From NCBI GenBank assembly GCA_024709165.1, contig JANJXF010000018.1, positions 1 through 37,414 of the forward strand: a stretch of DNA of 37,414 nucleotides, in the 5' to 3' direction. Positions 33,203 through 37,414 of this stretch are shown here, piece after piece. The notes beneath the pieces are model-generated. The model worked only from the letters and a program-made list of their open reading frames with translations. It made no database searches and had not been told where the DNA came from. This DNA is from Thiobacillus sp. Lineage in GTDB: Bacteria > Pseudomonadota > Gammaproteobacteria > Burkholderiales > Thiobacillaceae. The position numbers were made by a program, and so were the translations under genes. Positions within the stretch are counted from its first letter, which is position 1. Every line of letters begins with the position of its first letter.

Positions 33203-34552
33203 ATGTTCGAAAAAATCCTGATTGCAAACAGAGGCGAGATCGCCCTGCGTATCCAGCGCGCCTGCCGCGAAATGGGCATCCGCACGGTGGCTGTCTATTC
33301 GGAGGCGGACCGCACCGCCAAGTACGTGAAACTCGCCGACGAGTCGGTGTGCATCGGCCCGGCGCCGTCGACGCAAAGCTATCTCTATGTGCCGTCGATC
33401 ATCGCCGCCGCGGAGGTCACCGACGCCGAAGCCATCCACCCCGGCTACGGCTTCCTGTCGGAAAACGCCAATTTTGCCGAGCGCGTGGAATCGTCCGGTT
33501 TCACCTTCATCGGCCCGCGCCCGGACAACATCCGCCTGATGGGTGACAAGGTCGCCGCCAAGCAGGCGATGATCGACGCCGGCGTGCCGTGCGTGCCCGG
33601 TTCCGACGGCGCGCTGCCCGAGGACCCCGACGAGATCCTCGGCATCGCCGCGCGCATCGGCTATCCGGTGATCATCAAGGCCGCGGGCGGCGGTGGCGGG
33701 CGCGGCATGCGCGTGGTGCACACCGAGGCGGCACTGCTCAATTCGGTGTCCATGACACGCACCGAAGCCGGCACGGCCTTCGGCAATCCCATGGTGTACA
33801 TGGAAAAGTACCTGCAGACGCCGCGTCATATCGAAATCCAGATACTGGCCGACGAGCACGGCAACGCGGTGCATCTCGGCGAGCGCGACTGCTCGATGCA
33901 GCGCCGCCACCAGAAGGTGCTGGAAGAAGCGCCCGCGCCGGGACTCGACCCCAGGCTGCGCGACGCCATCGGCGAGCGCTGCGCCGAGGCCTGCCGCAAG
34001 ATCGGCTACCGCGGCGCCGGCACCTTCGAATTCCTGTACGAAGATGGCGAGTTCTATTTCATCGAGATGAACACCCGCGTGCAGGTCGAGCATCCGGTCA
34101 CCGAGCTCATCACCGGCATCGACATCGTGCAGGCGCAGATCCGCGTCGCCGCCGGCGAGAAACTCGCATTCAGGCAGAAAGACATCAAGTTCCGCGGCCA
34201 CGCCATCGAATGCCGCATCAACGCCGAGCACCCCACCACTTTCGTGCCCAGCCCCGGCAAACTCACCAACTACCACGCCCCCGGCGGCCCCGGCATCCGC
34301 GTCGATTCCCACGTCTACCACGGCTACTACGTGCCGCCCCACTACGACTCGATGATCGGCAAGCTGATCGCCTACGGCGACACGCGCGAGCAGGCCATCG
34401 CACGCATGCGCGGCGCGCTGGTCGAAATGGTCGTCGAGGGCATCCAGACCAACATTCCGCTGCATCAGGATTTGCTCAACGACGCCGCGTTCATCGCCGG
34501 CGGCACCAGCATTCATTATCTGGAGCAAAAGCTGGCCGGAGAAAAGGCGTGA
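33203..34552 (+). CDS. accC: Biotin carboxylase subunit of acetyl-CoA carboxylase
   Basis: A 449-residue ATP-grasp enzyme that carboxylates biotin on AccB. Conserved features: [17 protein letters not shown] start, [18 protein letters not shown], the glycine-rich ATP lid [30 protein letters not shown], the [14 protein letters not shown] active site and [13 protein letters not shown]. Length is standard. The start at 33203 is set by the family N-terminus; no Shine-Dalgarno is visible, and a longer frame from 33083 is only the read-through of the intergenic repeat. prmA follows 86 bases later, after a tandem repeat. Confidence 0.97.
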   Translation: MFEKILIANRGEIALRIQRACREMGIRTVAVYSEADRTAKYVKLADESVCIGPAPSTQSYLYVPSIIAAAEVTDAEAIHPGYGFLSENANFAERVESSGFTFIGPRPDNIRLMGDKVAAKQAMIDAGVPCVPGSDGALPEDPDEILGIAARIGYPVIIKAAGGGGGRGMRVVHTEAALLNSVSMTRTEAGTAFGNPMVYMEKYLQTPRHIEIQILADEHGNAVHLGERDCSMQRRHQKVLEEAPAPGLDPRLRDAIGERCAEACRKIGYRGAGTFEFLYEDGEFYFIEMNTRVQVEHPVTELITGIDIVQAQIRVAAGEKLAFRQKDIKFRGHAIECRINAEHPTTFVPSPGKLTNYHAPGGPGIRVDSHVYHGYYVPPHYDSMIGKLIAYGDTREQAIARMRGALVEMVVEGIQTNIPLHQDLLNDAAFIAGGTSIHYLEQKLAGEKA

Positions 34553-34583
34553 GCGGCAAGCGGTAGGCAGCAAGCGGCAAAAC

Positions 34584-34632
34584 CCGCTCACCACTCACCG
34601 CTCACCGCTCACCGCTCACCGCTCACCGCTCA
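34584..34632. repeat. 7-bp tandem repeat (CCGCTCA)7 between accC and prmA
   Basis: Seven contiguous 7-base units CCGCTCA occupy 49 bases; the second unit is CCACTCA. The preceding 30 bases contain related inverted pieces (TGAGCGG, CAAGCGG). The array ends seven bases before the prmA ATG, so it replaces the normal ribosome-binding region. Such arrays can vary in copy number by slippage. Confidence 0.95.
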
Positions 34633-34638
34633 CCCCCA

Positions 34639-35529
34639 ATGCCCTGGCAATCCCTCCGCATCCGCGTCGATTCCAAGGCTGCCGAACCGCTGTCGGACGC
34701 CCTGCTGGAGGCGGGTGCGCTGTCGGTCTCGCTGGAGGATGCCGACGCCGGCACGGTCGACGAGACGCCGTTGTTCGGTGAACCTGACCACCCAAGCGCC
34801 GAAATCTGGACGCACAGCTTCGCCGTCGCGCTGCTGGACGAAGCAGCCGACGTCGCCGCACTGCTCGCGGAGGCGGCCGCACGGGCGGGCATTGAGGTGC
34901 CGGACGCCTGGACGGTGGACACCGTCGCCGAACAGGACTGGGTACGCCTGACGCAATCGCAGTTCGACCCCATCCCCATTTCGCCGCGCCTGTGGATCGT
35001 GCCGACCTGGCACGAGGCACCCGATGGCAGCGCGATCAATCTCAAGCTGGATCCGGGGCTGGCCTTCGGCACCGGCAGTCATCCCACCACGCGGCTGTGT
35101 CTGCGCTGGCTCGACGAGCACATCGCCGGCGGCGAAACGGTGCTCGACTACGGCTGTGGCTCGGGCATCCTCGCCATCGCCGCGGCTCGCCTTGGCGCCG
35201 CGCGCGTCGACGGCGTCGACATCGACGCGCAGGCGGTGATGTCCGCGCGCGACAACGCTTTGCTCAACGGCGTCGCAGCCTGGTTCGGGCTGCCTGGCGA
35301 GCTGGTGCCCGGCGAGTACGACGTGGTCGTCGCCAACATCCTCACCAACCCGCTGAAGGGTCTCGCACCGCTGCTCACCGGCCGGGTGCGCCGCGGCGGC
35401 CGGCTGGTGCTCTCCGGCATTCTCGCGGAGCAATCGGAGGACGTGATGGCGGTCTACCGGACCGGCTTCGATTTCGACCCGCCCGCCGACGACGAGGGCT
35501 GGGTACGGCTCAGCGGCACGCGACGGTGA
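34639..35529 (+). CDS. prmA: Ribosomal protein L11 methyltransferase
   Basis: A 296-residue SAM-dependent enzyme that trimethylates ribosomal protein L11. The N-terminal domain (to about 100) binds L11. The linker and catalytic domain contain LDPGLAFGTGSHPTTRLCLRWL, the SAM motif VLDYGCGSGILAIAAARLGA, an acidic VDIDAQAV, and the NPPY-like VVANILTNPL typical of PrmA. Length matches the family. The ATG is directly downstream of the 7-bp repeat array, with no clear Shine-Dalgarno. The stop overlaps the following gene start (GTGA). Confidence 0.96.
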   Translation: MPWQSLRIRVDSKAAEPLSDALLEAGALSVSLEDADAGTVDETPLFGEPDHPSAEIWTHSFAVALLDEAADVAALLAEAAARAGIEVPDAWTVDTVAEQDWVRLTQSQFDPIPISPRLWIVPTWHEAPDGSAINLKLDPGLAFGTGSHPTTRLCLRWLDEHIAGGETVLDYGCGSGILAIAAARLGAARVDGVDIDAQAVMSARDNALLNGVAAWFGLPGELVPGEYDVVVANILTNPLKGLAPLLTGRVRRGGRLVLSGILAEQSEDVMAVYRTGFDFDPPADDEGWVRLSGTRR

Positions 35530-36617
35530 AGTACCGCACCACCTGCCCGCACTGCGCCAGCGTGTTCCGACTCGTCCCGGACCAGCTCGAAGCGACCGCG
35601 GGCTGGGTGCAGTGCGGCGTGTGTGGCATCCCGTTCGACGCCTGGCCCTCCCTGCTGCAGGAAGACGGCACGCCGCTGGCGTTTCCGGCCGAGCCGCCGC
35701 CCGCGACACCGGTCCCTGAAACGATCATACCCGGCGAGGCGCCCGACGCGGAAACTCCGGCGATCGAGGCGCCCTCCGAGGTGCCGACCGACGAGACGGC
35801 AGCCAGCGAGACCCTTGCCACAGCCGACGTACCGGCAGCGCCGCCGCCACCGTTGGGCATCGCCGGGCGCGCACATGCGGAGGAGCTCCCCTCGATCATT
35901 CTGGTCGACCCCGACCACCCGGCCGACGACGAGTTCGGGCCGTTGCCCGTCATGCCCTCACAGCCGTCGATGCCGCCGGTGTATCCGCCGCTCGACAGAC
36001 CGTCGCCCTCCGTCGCCCCCTTGCCGGAGTCCATTCCGGAACCGGCGCCGGTCGCTGCCGCCGTGTCACACGACGACGCCGCAGCGCACCTATCCGGGGA
36101 GTGGCCCGACAACGACTTCGAGTCCACGACCGTTCCCGTCGCCCGCCGCCGCTTCGCCTGGGCGTGGGCGGCGGCGAGCCTGCTGCTGCTGGCGACCTTT
36201 CTGGGACAGGCGGCGTATTTCCTGCGCGACACCCTCGCCGCCGAGTTGCCGCAAACCCGGCCGGCGCTGGAACAGGCATGCGCGCTGCTCGGCTGCACCC
36301 TGGAACTGCCGCACCAGATCGGGCAACTGCGCATCGTCGGTTCCGACCTGCAGACCGAGGCGACGGAACGCCTGCGCCTGACGCTCACCCTCGGCAACCG
36401 CTCCGCGCAGGCGCAGGCGTGGCCGGTGCTGGTACTCACCCTCACCGATCCGCAGGGCCAGCCGCTCGCACGGCGCAGTTTTGCCCCCAGCGAGTACCTC
36501 GGCGACCCCGCGCGCATCGCCGCCGGCGTCCCGCCACGCAGCGAGCATCCACTCAGCCTGCCGTTGAGCGTGCGCAGCCTCAAAGCCACGGGCTTCGACC
36601 TGCGCCTGACGTATTGA
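35526..36617 (+). CDS. Zinc-ribbon DUF3426 membrane protein
   Basis: A 363-residue protein starting with GTG that overlaps the prmA stop. The N-terminal MJ0042-type zinc ribbon has two CxxC pairs, Cys7/Cys10 and Cys30/Cys33. A long Pro/Glu/Thr-rich disordered region follows (about 50-205). One membrane helix lies at about 211-230 (AWAWAAASLLLLATFLGQAAYFL). The C-terminal periplasmic DUF3426 domain is about 235-363. The prmA-DUF3426 pair is a standard betaproteobacterial neighbourhood. Function unknown; a membrane-tethered zinc-ribbon sensor or scaffold is possible. Confidence 0.9.
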   Translation: MKYRTTCPHCASVFRLVPDQLEATAGWVQCGVCGIPFDAWPSLLQEDGTPLAFPAEPPPATPVPETIIPGEAPDAETPAIEAPSEVPTDETAASETLATADVPAAPPPPLGIAGRAHAEELPSIILVDPDHPADDEFGPLPVMPSQPSMPPVYPPLDRPSPSVAPLPESIPEPAPVAAAVSHDDAAAHLSGEWPDNDFESTTVPVARRRFAWAWAAASLLLLATFLGQAAYFLRDTLAAELPQTRPALEQACALLGCTLELPHQIGQLRIVGSDLQTEATERLRLTLTLGNRSAQAQAWPVLVLTLTDPQGQPLARRSFAPSEYLGDPARIAAGVPPRSEHPLSLPLSVRSLKATGFDLRLTY

Positions 36618-36686
36618 CGCACCGGTTCGTAAGGACGTCATCCAGACAACAGGTCTGCAAAGTTCCCCAAGGCCCCGGAGCTCCTG

Positions 36687-37277
36687 TTGTGCCGTGGCCA
36701 CGGCAGTGTCCCAATGGGCAATCCGGATTCATCGCGAGTCGATACGGCCCGCCGTAGTGCGCCGCGCAAGCAAGCAAATGTCGATTTTCTTTACACACGT
36801 CGGCTGGCACGTCCCTTCACGGACGGCTTGCAGCCCTCGTGGACGGAAAGCGCGCAACAGCTCGCGCTCGACGGGCTCGAGATCGGCAAGGTATACGAGA
36901 TTTCCTTTGAGCAGGCCATTTCCCGCAGCACCTGGTCGCAGACCGGCGGTTACTGGCGCATCACCTTCGGTTCCGAGACCCATGATTCCGCCCTCATGGA
37001 CATTCCCGATTTTGGCGTGTTTGCAGGGTGGGACTGGCAAACCATGTTCTTTACCGCCACCGCCACGTCGCAGTCGCTCACGGTCTCTGCAATGAGCGAC
37101 ACCAATGGATTGCGGACCGATCTCGGTATCGACAGTTTCTATCTCGGCAATCCGGGCGAGAACCCGGACAATCCCGACAACCCGCCGGTATATGTCCCCG
37201 AACCCGCTTCGCTCGCGTTGCTGGGAATCGGTGTGATCGGTCTGGCCGCCATGCGCCGGCGCAAAGCCCAGGCATAA
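36687..37277 (+). pseudogene. N-terminally truncated PEP-CTERM protein
   Basis: The frame (196 residues from a TTG) has a complete PEP-CTERM tail (VPEPASLALL, hydrophobic helix, AAMRRRKAQA) and a C-terminal beta-sandwich-like region (GLEIGKVYEISFEQA, GYWRITFGSETHDS, WQTMFFTATATSQSLTVSAMSD). It has no signal peptide: the first ~45 residues are Arg/Pro-rich and look like read-through of noncoding DNA. Meaningful similarity seems to begin near 36820. No ribosome-binding site or promoter is evident. It lies in a 163-base gap after DUF3426 and directly abuts an IS630-like transposase gene, so it is best read as a remnant that lost its 5' part. A functional leader elsewhere cannot be excluded. Confidence 0.75.
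36690..36705. repeat. 16-bp perfect palindrome
   Basis: TGCCGTGGCCACGGCA is perfectly self-complementary. It sits between the DUF3426 gene and the recognisable part of the truncated PEP-CTERM protein, near the likely breakpoint. It may be an operator, or a junction left by rearrangement. Confidence 0.6.
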
Positions 37278-37295
37278 TTCTAATTTGCATTAGAA
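37278..37295. repeat. Perfect 7-bp hairpin at the PEP-CTERM/transposase junction
   Basis: TTCTAAT-TTGC-ATTAGAA begins immediately after the PEP-CTERM stop codon and overlaps the last codons and stop of the convergent transposase. It is AT-rich and lacks a T-run, so termination would be weak at best. Confidence 0.7.
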
Positions 37296-37414
37296 ACGAT
37301 ATTAATAATCCAATCCCATCCGGTGATGCTTTTGACCCGCTCGGGATTGTTTTCGAGATCGCGTAGCGCAAGGACGAGATGGTCTTCGAGCGCATCGAGG
37401 CTGTCGAAGACCCG
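37280..37414 (-). mobile_element. C-terminal end of an IS630-like transposase gene (runs off the window)
   Basis: The last 44 codons of a minus-strand frame read RVFDSLDALEDHLVLALRDL, then ENNPERVKSITGWDWIINIV and SNAN. This resembles the C-terminal helix region of IS630/Tc1-type DDE transposases (an F..L..LE..L...L..LE....R..SI.G..WI pattern). The stop is two bases from the PEP-CTERM stop, so the two genes converge almost end to end. The catalytic domain and terminal inverted repeats lie beyond the window, so the family call rests on a short segment. This insertion sequence may have contributed to decay of the neighbouring PEP-CTERM gene. Confidence 0.6.

Noticed and set aside
36805-36819. 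TGGCAC-N5-TTCA in front of the truncated PEP-CTERM protein, resembling the two sigma-54 sites.
   Set aside because: The invariant GC of the -12 element is replaced by CA, and the site lies next to coding sequence without a signal peptide. It may be chance.

Overview
The window is high-GC, densely packed DNA that reads as a betaproteobacterial chromosome. The evidence is the gene order rather than one marker: pilMN divergent from a class A penicillin-binding protein, hemB next to engB and a di-heme cytochrome c4, and aroQ-accB-accC-prmA-DUF3426. A DUF302 protein and the exosortase-associated (XrtA/PEP-CTERM) genes fit an environmental member of the Nitrosomonadales/Rhodocyclales type. That placement is inference.

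Layout. 1-4434: start of the type IV pilus operon (pilM, pilN, minus strand), then PBP1A and a small conserved unknown (plus). 4446-17508: an exopolysaccharide/PEP-CTERM control block on the plus strand, namely a sigma-54-type promoter, a polyprenyl-phosphate sugar transferase, PrsK, PrsR, two tandem 925-residue PrsT-like TPR lipoproteins and two FtsX/MacB-type permeases. 17519-20650: the probable partners of those permeases, a DUF1302 outer-membrane protein and an ABC ATPase (minus) and a LolA-like periplasmic protein (plus). 20730-22740: a DMT-family permease, a bidirectional terminator, and a PEP-CTERM protein whose upstream DNA carries a second sigma-54 promoter of the same form as the first. 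22853-27738: a tightly coupled five-gene minus-strand operon (FeeM-like N-acyl amino acid synthase, ThiF-like E1, Acg/MoeY-like nitroreductase, GT4 glycosyltransferase, PIG-L deacetylase) that looks like an undescribed small-molecule or glycolipid pathway. 27844-29639: hemB and engB with a C-rich-loop small RNA candidate between them. 29712-32035: cytochrome c4, DUF302 protein and a Met/Pro-rich secreted protein. 32142-36617: aroQ, accB, accC, prmA and a zinc-ribbon DUF3426 membrane protein. 36687-37414: an N-terminally truncated PEP-CTERM protein abutting the 3' end of an IS630-like transposase gene that runs off the window.

How it fits together (inference). PrsK/PrsR is a two-component pair whose regulator is a sigma-54 activator. 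The two sigma-54-type promoters lie before its own operon and before the PEP-CTERM gene, which suggests a positively autoregulated surface-polymer/PEP-CTERM regulon. The Lol/MacB-like transporter, LolA-like protein and DUF1302 barrel may form an envelope trafficking route tied to that regulon. No exosortase gene is present in the window.
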